Source: Aurantiochytrium sp. KH105
Taxonomy: Eukaryota; Sar; Bigyra; Thraustochytrida; Thraustochytriidae
Assembly: GCA_003116975.1 (NCBI GenBank)
Contig: BGKB01000002.1
Coordinates: 62,001-126,000, forward strand
DNA length: 64,000 nucleotides
Direction: 5' to 3'
Positions 1-10,628 of the stretch are shown piece by piece. A program made the position numbers and the translations under genes. The notes under the pieces were generated by a model, which was not told where the DNA came from, made no database searches, and was given only the letters and a program-made list of their open reading frames with translations. Position 1 is the first letter of the stretch; every line of letters starts with the position of its first letter.

Positions 1-208
1 GCTTTCCATGGCGAACGCAGGGCCCAACACGAACGGCTCGCAGTTCTTTCTTTGCTTCAACGAGGCTTCATGGCTCAACGGCAAGCATACCGTCTTTGGC
101 AAGGTCATCAAGGGCCTCGAGGTGCTCAAGTCGCTCGAGTCGGTTGGCACGCAGAACGGCAAGCCAAAGGCTCGCACGGTCGTCGTTGAGTGCGGACAGC
201 TGCGCTAG
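1..208 (+). CDS. Cyclophilin-type peptidyl-prolyl isomerase, C-terminal part
   Basis: Only the last 68 codons are in the window; the gene begins to the left. The frame reads [18 protein letters not shown], the signature of the cyclophilin active-site core, followed by [12 protein letters not shown] and the closing V-V-E-C-G-Q-L. Cyclophilins catalyse cis-trans isomerisation at proline and act in folding and in several nuclear complexes. The tail stops directly after the last beta strand, as in compact cyclophilin A-type enzymes, so no C-terminal extra domain is present. Whether there is an N-terminal targeting or RNA-binding domain cannot be seen. Confidence 0.95.
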   Translation, partial: LSMANAGPNTNGSQFFLCFNEASWLNGKHTVFGKVIKGLEVLKSLESVGTQNGKPKARTVVVECGQLR

Positions 209-1341
209 ACATGGACAGATTTTGAATCCCCTTCCATTGCGAAATAGAGAGAGCGATCGCCTTTGTGGTCGATCGAACTCGCTCGCTGTCTGTACCTTTA
301 TGTGCTCTCTTGCCGATCAACCTGTTCTTCTTCTTTCTCAGAACTTTATTTCGAGTTGAATTCTTTTGCCTCTTTTCTTTTCCTTTTTGTCAAGAAACCA
401 GCAGTCAGCCGGCAGCGGCTCGCCAAAGTCTGCTTGTGCCAACCAAATTGTTTCCTACCCCCCACTTCTTTTCGTTTTCTCAACAAGAAAAGTTACGTCT
501 TTTCCCGTCAGATTCTGATTCCCCAGTCCCTTCTACGCACCACATAAGCGCAAGCGCGGGACCATACCGGAACCATTCCTGGCGCAGGCAGCCCTTCTCT
601 TTCTTATCCCGTTCTCCAAAGCCAGTCCCCGTCGATCCCCTCCTTCTGTCACGATTCTTCCTCGCTTGCCTCGAAAGTCACCTCGAACCAGAAAACCATG
701 CACTAAAATCAAACCCCGCTATGCTCTCGCGCTCTTGCCCAAGCTTGCCTTGATTGCTGTGCCGTAGCTCCATGAACTCGCCGTGCAGCCAGCGCGCCGT
801 GGGCCTGAGTCAACCCGAACTTTACTTTACATAAGGATGCTCGCCCTTGGCTCCCAGCCACCCATGACCGGGGGACCCCCCCGTCACGCGGACACGTATC
901 CTCGACCGGCGCAGACCAAACCAAACAGACTCCGCCTCGCCGCGCCGCTGCCCGCTCGCCGCCCGTCGCGCGTGCCGCCGCCGCCCCTGCCGCCGGCGCC
1001 GCCGCGCCTCGCCGCCGGACCGGTCTCCTCGACCCAGCGCGCGCGAGAGAGACGAGACTCGCTGGCAAGCGCCTGCCTCGAGGGCCACCCGCCAGAGCCG
1101 CTCGCGCTCGGCCTCGCCGCGCCTCGCCTCAGGACCAGCTCCAGGACCAGCCACAGCTCGACGCCTCGCTGCGCGGGCTAGTACCTCTCGTCTCTTCCTC
1201 CCTTTCCTTTGCTTTTGTCGTTGTCGTGGTCGTTGTCGTTGTCGTGGTCGTCGTCTCGTACGCCGGCTTCGACGCCTTCAACTCGAACGAGCAGAAGCAA
1301 AAACCAAAGTAGAAGAGCAGGATAAACTACACCACAAGAAG
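209..1341. other. Intergenic: cyclophilin 3' end and eRF3 leader
   Basis: No convincing gene. The left half is T-rich (presumed 3' UTR). The right half, from about 880, is very GC-rich and pyrimidine-rich and is the likely promoter and 5' leader of the eRF3 gene. It ends with a short A-rich stretch just before the ATG. Confidence 0.6.
1217..1255. repeat. GTC/GTT-G simple repeat in eRF3 leader
   Basis: Imperfect run of GTCGTT and GTCGTG hexamers about 90 bp upstream of the eRF3 start codon. Confidence 0.8.
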
Positions 1342-1487
1342 ATGGGTGACAACTTGAACTCGGATGCTCAAGAGTGGAAGCCCAACGCTTCCGCGAGCGA
1401 GTGGCAGCCCTCGTGGCTGCAGCCGGCGACCACACCCGCGGAGGCCCCTGCCCCGGCCGAGCCCGAGGCAACGGAGGAAGCTGCTCC

Positions 1488-1519
<32 letters not shown>

Positions 1520-3153
1520 CTGCTGCCCCGTCCACCAACGACGATGCCGACGCCAGTGCAGAAGTGACGCCTGGCTTCAAGAAGATCTCCATCGGAGGGA
1601 GCGAGGAACCGTCCGCCGAGGGAACGGGCGACGATGCCCCCGGGTTCAAGAACGTGTCGCTTGGCGGCGCGCCTGCCGAAGAAGAGAACGATGGCCCCAA
1701 GGTCGTGAGCAGCAGCACAGACCAAGCCGTCACGGAAGAGGATGCCCCGGAGCCGGCACCCATCACGCACTCAAGCGAACCCGAAGTCTTTGACTCCAAG
1801 GAGCTCATCGCCGAGCTGGAAAAGGGAAAGGAGATGATCAAAGACTTTGATGTCCGGCCGCACTTGAACGTGGTCACGATTGGTCACGTTGATGCCGGCA
1901 AGAGCACGCTCTCGGGCTCGATCCTTTACGTGACGGGCAAGGTAGATAAGCGCACGATCGAAAAGTTCGAGCAGGAGGCCAAGGAGCGCAACCGTGAGAG
2001 CTGGTTCCTTGCATACATTATGGACGAGTCCGAGGAAGAGCGCGCCAAGGGTAAGACCGTCGAAGTGGGTCGCGCATACTTTGAAACAGAGGACAGGCGG
2101 CTGACCATTCTGGACGCCCCCGGTCACAAGAACTATGTGCCCGCGATGATCAGTGGCGCGAGCCAGGCAGATGTAGGTATCCTTGTCATTTCCGCGCGCA
2201 AGGGTGAGTTCGAGAGTGGCTTCATCCAGGCCGGCCAGACACGCGAGCACGCCATGCTTGCCAAGACCCTGGGCATCCAAAAGCTCATCGTCTGCATCAA
2301 TAAGATGGACGAGCAGACTGTCAAGTGGAGCAAGGAACGGTACGACGACATTGTAAAGCGTCTGCGCCCCTTTCTCAAGTCTTCTGGCTTCAAGGTCAAG
2401 CGCGATGTGACTTTTCTGCCTATTTCGGCTCTCTCTGGCACCAACGTCAAGGATCCTATCAGCAAGGACGTTTGCGCGTGGGCCGCTGATCTCAACGACG
2501 GCAAGAGTCTCCTTGATACGCTTAACGACTTGAGCATCTCGGGCCGCGACGCCGAAAAGCCGCTTCGCGCCACAATTGTCGATCGCTACACGGACCGCGG
2601 CGTGGTGCTCATGGCCAAGGTCGAGGCTGGTGTGCTCTTTGTCGGTCAGGAGGTGCGCGTGTGCCCGAACCAGGTCAAGTGCAAGGTGGAGAGCATCTCA
2701 ATCAACGAGGAGGAGGTACAGGGCGCCAAGCCTGGCGAGAACGTGCTCGTGCGCCTCACCTCGTTGAATGAGAACCAGGTTGCCAAGGGCCACGTCATTG
2801 CTTCGCGCTTCTCCCCGGTCCAGGGCTGCACCGAGGTCATTGCACAGCTCTTTGTGGTTTCTCTGCTCGAGCACCGACCGCTGTTCTCTGCCGGTTACAA
2901 CGCCGTCTTCCACGCTCACACTGCCGAGGAAGAGAGCACTGTATACGAGATTGTCGCCGAGCTTGACAAGACCGGCAAGATTGCCAAGCGTAACCCCGCC
3001 TTTGCCAAGGCTGGTTCAACCATCATTTGCAAGATTCGTCTTGCAAAGTCCATTTGTCTCGAGCCCTACGATACGACCATGCAGCTTGGTCGCTTCACTC
3101 TGCGGGACGAAGGCAGTTCGATCGCCATTGGTATCATCAAAAAGTGCCGCTAA
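1342..3153 (+). CDS. SUP35: Eukaryotic release factor eRF3 (translation termination GTPase)
   Basis: 603 residues. eRF3 binds eRF1 and couples GTP hydrolysis to release of the finished peptide at the ribosome. The GTPase core is complete: G1 GHVDAGKST at 181-189, switch I region with ERAKGKTVEVGRAYFETE, G3 DAPGH at 258-262 and G4 NKMD at 320-323, followed by EF1A-like beta-barrel domains 2 and 3. The switch region is the eRF3 rather than the EF1A or HBS1 version. The N-terminal 170 residues are acidic, Ala/Pro-rich and low in complexity. They begin with two abutting PAM2-like motifs, LNSDAQEWKP (5-14) and PNASASEWQP (14-23), and contain two copies of a P-G-F-K-[KN]-[IV]-S-[IL]-G-G motif. No Q/N-rich prion domain like that of yeast Sup35 is seen. 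The ATG sits in an A-rich context (aagaagATGG). Confidence 0.97.
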
Positions 3154-3412
3154 ACAAATATCTTGCATTCTTTTCGAAGTTTTCTTCTCGCGTGTACACG
3201 ACGACTTAAACGTGTGTGTGTGTGTGACTTGCACATGGTAGTTCTACCTCATGCACACAATGGTCCGCTAGGTATAGGAGTGGCGGTAAAAGGTAGGTCT
3301 GGAATCTGAATACATTTGGGGAAAAAATAAGCTTCGAGTACATAAGTTACGGGCAAAAAGAAAGAATTGTCAGAATTCACTTTGCAAAACTCCTCCTCGC
3401 ATCAAGATATGC

Positions 3413-5389
3413 TCACTTGCGAGGCTTGTAAGGGGGCGTGAGCATCATCTTGGTGCAAAGAGCAGCCGCGGAAAAGCCGCCCAAGACCACGATAGCGTTG
3501 TCATACAGAAATGGTGTCGGGTCCTGGACTCCGGCCGGGACGAGGTCCATGAGCCGCGAAATTGTCACCGTCTTGGACTCAATTAGCTCGGGCAAAACGT
3601 TCTTGTCCGCGCCAAAGGCATGGTGGAAGGCACCATCATCCACATGAGTGGACAGCTCCTCGATCGCCGAACGCGTGCTGGCCTCACGGCAGTGCGCAAC
3701 GATCTGCGGACCCAGAAAAGCCGCAGGCAAGACCACAGAGAGCTGGCGCGCTGTCAGCACCGCCATGGATCGCTCGCCATAGGCGTCAGACATGAGCGCA
3801 GGACGACTCGCGGTCGTGCCACCAAAGCTCGTGAGAAGTGTAAGAAAGGATCCCGTGAAGACGGCGAGGGGAAGCACCGACGGTTCACGCACGCATTCAT
3901 GTACGCCCCAGTAGACGCCTGCATAGCAAAGTGGAGACAAGGCCCACATGGCCAAGTAGGTGTTCTTTCGCGCGTAAAAGGGGTTTCCACCGCTGTAGCG
4001 CGCGAGAACGTCACTGGCCGTGGGCCAAAAGAGTCGGCCGCTCAAGTTCGCCATGCTCATGGCGGCCACAAAAGAGGAGGTAAAGCCTGCCGTGACAATG
4101 TTTGGCAGGTTCGATCCAAAGGTCTCGGCCATCATGAGCTTGCCCGAGGAGATGAGACCGTACGCCGGGGTGATGGAGAGTCCGAAACCCAAGAACATGA
4201 GGTAAAAGTGGTGCGTCTGCATCGACTCCGCTGGCGTGATGTTGGGCACTGTGACTGGCTTCTTATCCTCTTGCGCATCCTCTGGCGTTGCGCCTGCGCC
4301 CGCGGGGAGAGGGGCCGCCATTTGCGTCTCTGCCTCAATGCGCGATTGCATTGCCTCTGCGTAGCCATGCGGTGGCAGACGAAACATCATGCTTGTGGCC
4401 ACCATGGTAAGTCCGTAGCCGAGGCCAAGGGCTGTGAACACCTCGGCGACGCCGGTGGATCCGGTACCGACGAAATAGGCGCCAGCGTCTGCGATCTCCG
4501 CGAGGCCAGCAGATTGCAGATCCAGCTTGGTGGCCACCACGACTTCACGCAGACCTTCGGCAGAGTCGAGAAAGAGCTTGCCGTCCTGATTGACGAAGTC
4601 CAAGCTGTCCGCAGGGCCTGCATACTCGGGGATCTTGCGAAAGGTCTCGGTGAGCGGGCCGTAGAGCGAGGTCGTGAGCATGGCGCCGCCGCCGTAGCCG
4701 AGGATTGCGCACCCCGAGGCAAAGCCCTTCTTTTCGGGAAACCAGCGCACCAACGTGGACACAGGCGGGACATAGGCCCAGCCGTTCGAGATGCCCCAGA
4801 CGGTTCCAGCGACGTACAGAAGAGGCAGGCTTTCGATGGACGCACTGAAACCAGCGCAAATGTACCCAGACGCGAGCGCGGTTGCGCCCAAGAGGCAGGA
4901 CGCGCGGGGACCATAAGTGTCGAGGCGATTGCCAAAGACGGCGCCCCAGGCGAAGCCGCCCATGACGAGCGAGAAAGTGACCGTCACGTCGCCGAGGAGC
5001 CAGTCGTTGGCGGCGGGGGCCACCACGCCACTGAGCCTCGTCAGCGGCGTGTTGAAGATCGACCACGCAAAGATGGACCCGATGCACATGTGATTGAGCG
5101 TCGCCGCAGGAATGAGCGCCCAGCGGTTGAAGTTGGTCGCGTCCTTCACCCTCAGGCTCTCCGGGTCCCAACCCAGCTTCTTGATGACCGCCGGCGTGTG
5201 CACGCTCTCATCCTTGTAGAGAGCGCCGCTCTGGGTCTCCAGTAGGCTTTCCTCTTCTTCTTTCCGCGCGCCCGTCGCCGCCTTGCCCGCGGCCGCCGTC
5301 GAGCTGCTTCTCGCCAGGATACGTCTGCATGTTCCCAAAAGGTGGCCGTGCCCCAGCCCCCTCGCGCCCGCCGCGCCCGCGAGCCACAT
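3413..5389 (-). CDS. Major facilitator transporter, OFA (oxalate/formate antiporter)-like
   Basis: 658 residues from the chosen ATG at 5389; the frame stays open upstream only through a GCTCTGCTCC repeat, which I treat as leader. About 12 membrane helices are visible in two groups of six, the first beginning near NHMCIGSIFAWSIFNTPL. The central loop is charged and ends with MQTHHFYLMFLGFGLSITPAYGL, where the second half begins; that layout is typical of the OFA family of monocarboxylate or oxalate/formate exchangers. The first 50 residues (W-L-A-G-A-A-G-A-R-G... with Arg, Ser and Ala, no acids) resemble a mitochondrial presequence. A loop after the first helices inserts an acidic segment. The substrate cannot be told from sequence. 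Convergent with eRF3 (259 bp between stops). Confidence 0.85.
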   Translation of the reverse strand: MWLAGAAGARGLGHGHLLGTCRRILARSSSTAAAGKAATGARKEEEESLLETQSGALYKDESVHTPAVIKKLGWDPESLRVKDATNFNRWALIPAATLNHMCIGSIFAWSIFNTPLTRLSGVVAPAANDWLLGDVTVTFSLVMGGFAWGAVFGNRLDTYGPRASCLLGATALASGYICAGFSASIESLPLLYVAGTVWGISNGWAYVPPVSTLVRWFPEKKGFASGCAILGYGGGAMLTTSLYGPLTETFRKIPEYAGPADSLDFVNQDGKLFLDSAEGLREVVVATKLDLQSAGLAEIADAGAYFVGTGSTGVAEVFTALGLGYGLTMVATSMMFRLPPHGYAEAMQSRIEAETQMAAPLPAGAGATPEDAQEDKKPVTVPNITPAESMQTHHFYLMFLGFGLSITPAYGLISSGKLMMAETFGSNLPNIVTAGFTSSFVAAMSMANLSGRLFWPTASDVLARYSGGNPFYARKNTYLAMWALSPLCYAGVYWGVHECVREPSVLPLAVFTGSFLTLLTSFGGTTASRPALMSDAYGERSMAVLTARQLSVVLPAAFLGPQIVAHCREASTRSAIEELSTHVDDGAFHHAFGADKNVLPELIESKTVTISRLMDLVPAGVQDPTPFLYDNAIVVLGGFSAAALCTKMMLTPPYKPRK

Positions 5390-6799
5390 CCCAGCTCTGC
5401 GCTGCGCTCTGCTCCGCTCCGCACTGCTCCGCTTTGCTCCGCTCTGCTTTCCTCTGCTCTGCTCCGCCGCCGCGAACGGGGTTTGCCTGCTCCTCGAGCA
5501 GCAGCAGCAGCGGCAGCAGCTTCTCCAAGGCGGTGCACGCGCTCGCACCGTCTCAGTCCTACGCGCGATTTATGGACCTCCCGCGAGCCGAGCTCCTCGT
5601 TCTTGTCGAGTCGCGTCGCACCGCCCGCGGGATCTTTCTCTCCCGTCCTCTCCTCTCCTTCCCCCTCGTCTCGTCCGCGATCTGCGCCGCCCTCTTCCGC
5701 TCCGCTCTGCTCCGCTCTGCGCCGCGGGCTGCTCGCCGTCGTGCCGGTCGTAGCCGCTCGCGTCGCCCGCGTGCAGCTCGTGCAGCAAAATCATCATCAT
5801 CATTCTCATCCTACGACCTTGGGTCGCCGTCGAAGGAGACCTTCGCCGTTTCTCCATCCCTCCGCCCCCCATATCTCCGCCCCGCTCGCGGCCCCGCTCC
5901 CCGCGCCTCTCCCTCCGAGCCTGCGAGCGAGCGGCCCGAAGGCGCCGCCATGGCGAGCCGCCATCGCCCGCCGCCATGCCGCCCATGGGCGCCGCCGGCC
6001 TGAGACGGCGCCCGCGCCCTGCTGAAACGCCGGGCCCTTCCCTCCCTCCCTCCCTCCGCCCCGCGTCGCGCCGCCGCGCGAGGTCGCCTGCCTCGCCTCG
6101 CCTCGCCTCGCCTCGCTCGCCCCGACGACTCGGAGTCGCCGCGCCTCCTGCGCGCCTTGCGCCCCGCGCGCGAAGAGACGCCGCGCGAAGTGAAGCGAAG
6201 AGGCGCCGAAGAGTGCAAGGGGAGGGAGGGAGGGACCCGGCTTGCGCCGGACCGAGCGCGACGGACCGCTTGCGCGCGCGTCTGCGTGCGCGCTGGCGAG
6301 GGACCGCGTGCGCGCTTGCGGCCATGCGCGTCCTCGGGCTAGATTGCCTTTGCTTCTGCGGCTGGGCTTCGCGACGGCGGGCAAGGAAGCAAGCCATGAG
6401 CAGAACGGTGGCAGTATCTTCGCCAGATCCGTTACGATTGGCAAAAAGTTGAACTTGAACTTGGGGTTCTCTGGTCAGTCCACAAAGGTGGAGATGTAGA
6501 GGAAAAATAGCGAGGTGAGCGGCGCTCCTTTCACCTTTTTCTCTCCATCCTCCGGAAATGCAAAATGGAGCGCCACGACAGACACTTGCGTAAAATTAAA
6601 CTTGTTCGAGTGTACGCAAGTAGTAGAAGCCAAGGTGAATGTGACAGAGACTTGGCTTCCCCATCCATGGACAATTGCGCGCGGACGCGTGTGTACCAAG
6701 CGCGGCGCGAGACAGGACGAGAGAGAGAGCAGGCAGTAAAGCAAGAGCAAGACGACCCAACTCGCGCTGGTGAGGACGGAAGACCAGCCCGTCGGGATC
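5390..6799. other. Divergent promoter region between OFA transporter and WW gene
   Basis: About 1.4 kb, extremely GC-rich to about 6350 and then AT-richer. It holds GCTCTGCTCC repeats, ATC runs near 5785 and a CCTCG run near 6085-6120. Open frames in it are low-complexity Arg/Ala/Ser translations and are not supported as genes. Confidence 0.6.
5395..5472. repeat. GCTCTGCTCC-type repeat in transporter leader
   Basis: Imperfect tandem GCTCTGCTCC/GCTCCGCTCT units. They lie immediately upstream of the minus-strand ATG at 5389, so the transcript strand would be purine-rich (GGAGCAGAGC). Confidence 0.75.
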
Positions 6800-9082
6800 A
6801 TGGAGACAGCGCCCGTGCCCGAGGCCGCCGCACCTCGCGCCCGCGTCAAGTTTCGCGAGGCGAACGAGGCCACCAAAATTGAGGAGAGGCGTGAAGACCT
6901 AGACGAGGACCAGGAATGGCATGCCGACTCGGCGCGTGCCGTGAGTGTGACCGCCAATGAAAACGGCGTGGAATCTGCGCGGGGCGAGCTTACCCCAGTC
7001 GAGAGCCATAATGCGAGCAAAACGCAACGACCATTGCCTCCGCAGGGCCAACCTGTCAAATCATCATCCAGTACATCAGCAATGGTTCGCGCGCAGCTCT
7101 ATCAGCTTCGCAAAATGCGCCGTGAACGCCGCGCCAATATGAAGGACAAACCTGGAAAAGCACAACCTCTTGCGCTCCCCCTCGAGGATCTGGACACGCT
7201 TGCAATCGCGCGAGAGGCTCGCAAAAAGGCCGCTACGCCTCGTCTTGTCGCTGATAACATTGTCAAGAATGACCACTTTGTGGACACCGGAGGCCTCAAC
7301 GTACGTCATCTCGAGACCGCGATGGACGCGAGCGAGATCCCATCCGCGACGGATCTCGACGAAGCTGAAGGAGAGGATGATGCTGAGCCAAAATCGACCC
7401 TCGACCAACCACTAAAGTCTCCTACATATGAAGCAGAGCAAGAAGACGAGGTCCGCCGCATGGGCTCGATCGAGGACGACATTGAGATGGAAAGTCTCGC
7501 GTCGATGCACGATACAGCTGACCTTGCCGAAGCAGGCACTGTGACGCAAGTCGAACGAATCGAGATCGAAGATTTCGATCAAGAAGATGGCGACGCCAAC
7601 ACCGACGCCGACGCCGACGCTGAAGCAGCGACGACGCAGGAAGACCGTCCGGCTGCAGCAAAAATTCCATCAACACATCAGGCAATAGTCGGAACGCAGG
7701 ACGAGATCAAAAAGACAACCAAGGAGAAGAAAACCAAAAGTGAAAAGAAGAAGAAGAAGAAAAAGAAGAGCAAAGAGCCTAAAGAAACCAAGAAAATCCT
7801 CGAGCGCAACGACGACATCGTCAGCAATCAACAGCTATCGCAGTCCTGGGACGAAACGGAAGAGCGAGCGGCACAGGCTGATGATGAGGACCAGACATCG
7901 CAGAACCCTTCTGACGACGCCATGTACTATGTATCTCAGGAGGACAGCATGTACTCTTATGAGTCAAATCAGGAGGTGCACGCCAACGAAGCCACGTCAT
8001 GGGACGGACACGCGCAAACAGAGCATGGCGGAGAAGAGGAAGGTGCCACCTTTTCCCTATGGGACCCCGTCTCTGGAGGCTATCAGTCATGGAGCATCCA
8101 CTATACGGACGAAGGGGACCCTTTCTTTTATTGCAAAGACTCAGGGGAGTCACGATGGACAGACCCAAGGACGGATGAACACGGATACGATATGCAGGAC
8201 CACGATACTGCACGGGAAGCGTATGAACTCGAGGAAACGTTCGGGGATCACACGACCTCCGACGCTTTTGAAAATGGCGAGAACTCGTGGACTGCGTACT
8301 GGCAAGAACGAGCTCAAGCGTATCAGAACACCGAACGAAGTGCTGCCGCGCAGACTACAGCATCAACGGGTCGCTGGAGTGTGGACGATATTGATAGGCT
8401 GGAGCAGCAAGGTTTCCTATCTGCACGATCAACGGCGCGGTACGCCGTCTTTGGTCATGTGGATGAGACGGACGAGGCGCCGCAGAGTCCAGTTCCGCCG
8501 CTTGAGCTCCCTGGGCCAGAACAAGTGGCCTGGAATGCTGCAACACATCGTTCCACAGCGGCTGCCCTGCACTCTGCGTATCATGACGCCAACGCCGCAG
8601 GTACACAAATGGATGATCAGTCCATGTATGCATACTATGGCAAGACGCCACGAGAGGTCGAGCTCGAGGGCCAGGTTCGCTATTTGAATGCACGGGCGCA
8701 GTGGCTCGAGCAAGAAGCATTCTACTCCAAAGAAGCGGAGCGTGCGGCCGCTTTACGCGCCGAGTACACGGCACGAACGCAAGCCGACATGGTCCAGCGC
8801 GCTCGTCACGAGGAAAGGCGTCGCAGTATGATTGATATGAGTCTCATTACTCAGGCCCTTGGGGACGACGGAGCTCCATTGACTTCTGCCACGGCAGCCT
8901 CCGACCAGAACGAGGCTGCCGCGCAAGGATGGGGAGGCCATGTGGGTGACTACGAATACAAGGGAGAAGAGAAATACTCGGATGCTTATGATCATGAATA
9001 CACTGTTGAGACCAAAGCTGATACAGCAGGCACGTACAATACCTGGGCCGACGATGAGTACGGGATGGCTTACGAAGCATAG
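6800..9082 (+). CDS. WW-domain protein with acidic and Lys-rich disordered regions
   Basis: 760 residues from the ATG at 6800 (context gggatcATGG); the frame is open ten codons earlier only from a GTG. One WW domain lies at about 420-457: it starts with SLWDPVSGGYQSWSIHYTD, continues through PFFYCKDSGESRWTDP, and has both Trp and the closing Pro. WW domains bind short proline-rich ligands. The region before it is acidic with a poly-Lys block (about residues 312-326) that could act as a nuclear signal. The C-terminal half has a helical Arg/Glu/Ala stretch and a Tyr/Glu-rich tail. I do not recognise the family; a nuclear adaptor in transcription or RNA processing is possible but inferred only from domain type. 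The 3' end converges with RAD51D. Confidence 0.8.
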   Translation: METAPVPEAAAPRARVKFREANEATKIEERREDLDEDQEWHADSARAVSVTANENGVESARGELTPVESHNASKTQRPLPPQGQPVKSSSSTSAMVRAQLYQLRKMRRERRANMKDKPGKAQPLALPLEDLDTLAIAREARKKAATPRLVADNIVKNDHFVDTGGLNVRHLETAMDASEIPSATDLDEAEGEDDAEPKSTLDQPLKSPTYEAEQEDEVRRMGSIEDDIEMESLASMHDTADLAEAGTVTQVERIEIEDFDQEDGDANTDADADAEAATTQEDRPAAAKIPSTHQAIVGTQDEIKKTTKEKKTKSEKKKKKKKKSKEPKETKKILERNDDIVSNQQLSQSWDETEERAAQADDEDQTSQNPSDDAMYYVSQEDSMYSYESNQEVHANEATSWDGHAQTEHGGEEEGATFSLWDPVSGGYQSWSIHYTDEGDPFFYCKDSGESRWTDPRTDEHGYDMQDHDTAREAYELEETFGDHTTSDAFENGENSWTAYWQERAQAYQNTERSAAAQTTASTGRWSVDDIDRLEQQGFLSARSTARYAVFGHVDETDEAPQSPVPPLELPGPEQVAWNAATHRSTAAALHSAYHDANAAGTQMDDQSMYAYYGKTPREVELEGQVRYLNARAQWLEQEAFYSKEAERAAALRAEYTARTQADMVQRARHEERRRSMIDMSLITQALGDDGAPLTSATAASDQNEAAAQGWGGHVGDYEYKGEEKYSDAYDHEYTVETKADTAGTYNTWADDEYGMAYEA

Positions 9083-9340
9083 AGTGAAAGTAAAAGAAAA
9101 CGAATTGTGAGCCTCCTTGCATTGTGCGAACTCATGCCCTCGTTCTCGCTTTCCCAAGTATGGATCTCGTGGCAACCACTACTACACCGACGAGCGCCCG
9201 AGACGACAAAGCTCAACAAGTCAGCTCCCATCAATGACCACAGTTTCTGTTTGCTGTGATTGTTGTTTTTCCTTTACAATGCCGGATATCCTTGTCTCAC
9301 AGTCAATCTGACAGGCCCGGCAGAAAAGTGCTCCTTCATC

Positions 9341-9342
9341 GA

Positions 9343-9372
<30 letters not shown>
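9341..9372. repeat. GA microsatellite
   Basis: Run of GA dinucleotides with single interruptions in the 328-bp gap between the convergent WW-protein and RAD51D genes. Nothing else is seen in that gap. Confidence 0.85.
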
Positions 9373-9374
<2 letters not shown>

Positions 9375-9410
9375 GGGACGATGTGGCGCAAAAAGGGTGA
9401 TTACGACTTC

Positions 9411-10628
9411 TCAGACGTCGTCAGCGTCGTCAGATTCGACTTCTTCGTTCGCAAGACATTGCTGCGCCCCAGGAATGACGAGAATGGTTTCCTTGTCTGT
9501 GTTGGACGTAAGCCTTCGGCGTGGAGACTTGACAAGCTTGGAAGAGACTGTCGCTGCGGCCTCCCGCGCAAGAGGACACAAAAGTATCCTGGAGTCTGGA
9601 GCTGAGGCCCACGAAAGCCCGAGAGCAGGCTTCAGCTTGCCTTCGACAGGAGATGAAAAATCGTGAACTGTCGAGTTGGTGACGAGAACAGCGAGACCGT
9701 AGCGTTTACTGATGCTGCGCAACGAAAGTGCGACGCGCATGAGCGCAGCGTGAGCCGCTGTGCTGTGTTTACCTCCAAGAATGGGCGAGAAAATTGCGGA
9801 AATGCTGTCAAGGACCAAGAGTCGGAGAGGCCCGAGGCTGGCGCGCTCGCTGTTCTCGTCGTCCCCGTCTTCCTCGGCGCGTGTGATGCTCGCAAGTGCC
9901 ACGTTCAAGGCCTGGGCATCAAAGGCCTGGATAACGCGCACGCGCTGCAAGGCTTTGGCGCGCAAGTCGTTTGCGGATTTGTGTGCAGCGAGATGTTGAT
10001 CGCAGAGCTGAGAGAAACGCGAGGCGTGAAAGGCGTTTGAGGCATCAATGAAGAGAACACGGCCTCCTCGTGCAGAGGTCGCAACGAGGCTTGCAGCGCG
10101 AAGTGCGAACTGCGTCTTGCCCGAGCCCGTGGGGCCGCAGAGCTCGGTAATTTCCTGTGTCCATAGGCCGCCGCCCAAGAGGCGATCGAGGTCGTTATCT
10201 CCCGTGGAGACCTGCTGCACAATCATTTGGCACTGGTCATAGGCGTCTGCGAGCGTCACGGGGGCGGTGCACGAGCGCAGTGCCAAGTGCTCCTTGAGAA
10301 ATTGCACGTCCTCGCGGGACCAACGATGCTGCGAGGCCTCCATGAGCTGTTCCTCGTCGGAAGCGAGAACGCGTTCCAGGGTTCTGATGCCTGCGCGCCC
10401 CAGGAACTCCAGCAATGGAACGCGACCTCTCTTGACGTCATTGAACTCTCTTTCTGCGCTCTCCAATGCGTCTTCCGCGGCCACGTCCGCGCCCTCGCGT
10501 CTCCTCCTCACCTTGGCGCCGCGAGGCTTCGTCGCATCCGCGGCATCCGCGCCATGAGCGGCCTGCGCAGCCCGCGTCAGCTCGCGCCGCTCGGCCGCTG
10601 TTGAGACGTACTCGCCCAGCAGGTTCAT
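9411..10628 (-). CDS. RAD51D: RAD51 paralogue RAD51D (homologous recombination ATPase)
   Basis: 405 residues from an ATG at 10628. Walker A GPTGSGKT at about 165-172, Walker B LLVLD at about 270-274, and the paralogue-specific stretch reading SISAIFSPILGGK then, further on, KLKPALGLSWASAPDSRILL. This matches RAD51D (L-K-P-A-L-G-x-S-W-x-x-x-P-x-x-R-I-L-L) better than RAD51, RAD51B, RAD51C or XRCC2. RAD51D works in the BCDX2 complex, which helps RAD51 load on single-stranded DNA during break repair. The N-terminal 60 residues are Ala/Arg-rich with a basic KVRRRR run. The C-terminus ends in an acidic tail. The upstream gene region is a long divergent leader. Confidence 0.88.
   Translation of the reverse strand: MNLLGEYVSTAAERRELTRAAQAAHGADAADATKPRGAKVRRRREGADVAAEDALESAEREFNDVKRGRVPLLEFLGRAGIRTLERVLASDEEQLMEASQHRWSREDVQFLKEHLALRSCTAPVTLADAYDQCQMIVQQVSTGDNDLDRLLGGGLWTQEITELCGPTGSGKTQFALRAASLVATSARGGRVLFIDASNAFHASRFSQLCDQHLAAHKSANDLRAKALQRVRVIQAFDAQALNVALASITRAEEDGDDENSERASLGPLRLLVLDSISAIFSPILGGKHSTAAHAALMRVALSLRSISKRYGLAVLVTNSTVHDFSSPVEGKLKPALGLSWASAPDSRILLCPLAREAAATVSSKLVKSPRRRLTSNTDKETILVIPGAQQCLANEEVESDDADDV

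Noticed and set aside
3620-5245. 541-codon plus-strand frame antisense to the OFA transporter
   Set aside because: Same GC3 mirror effect; the product is His/Arg/Gly-rich without domains.
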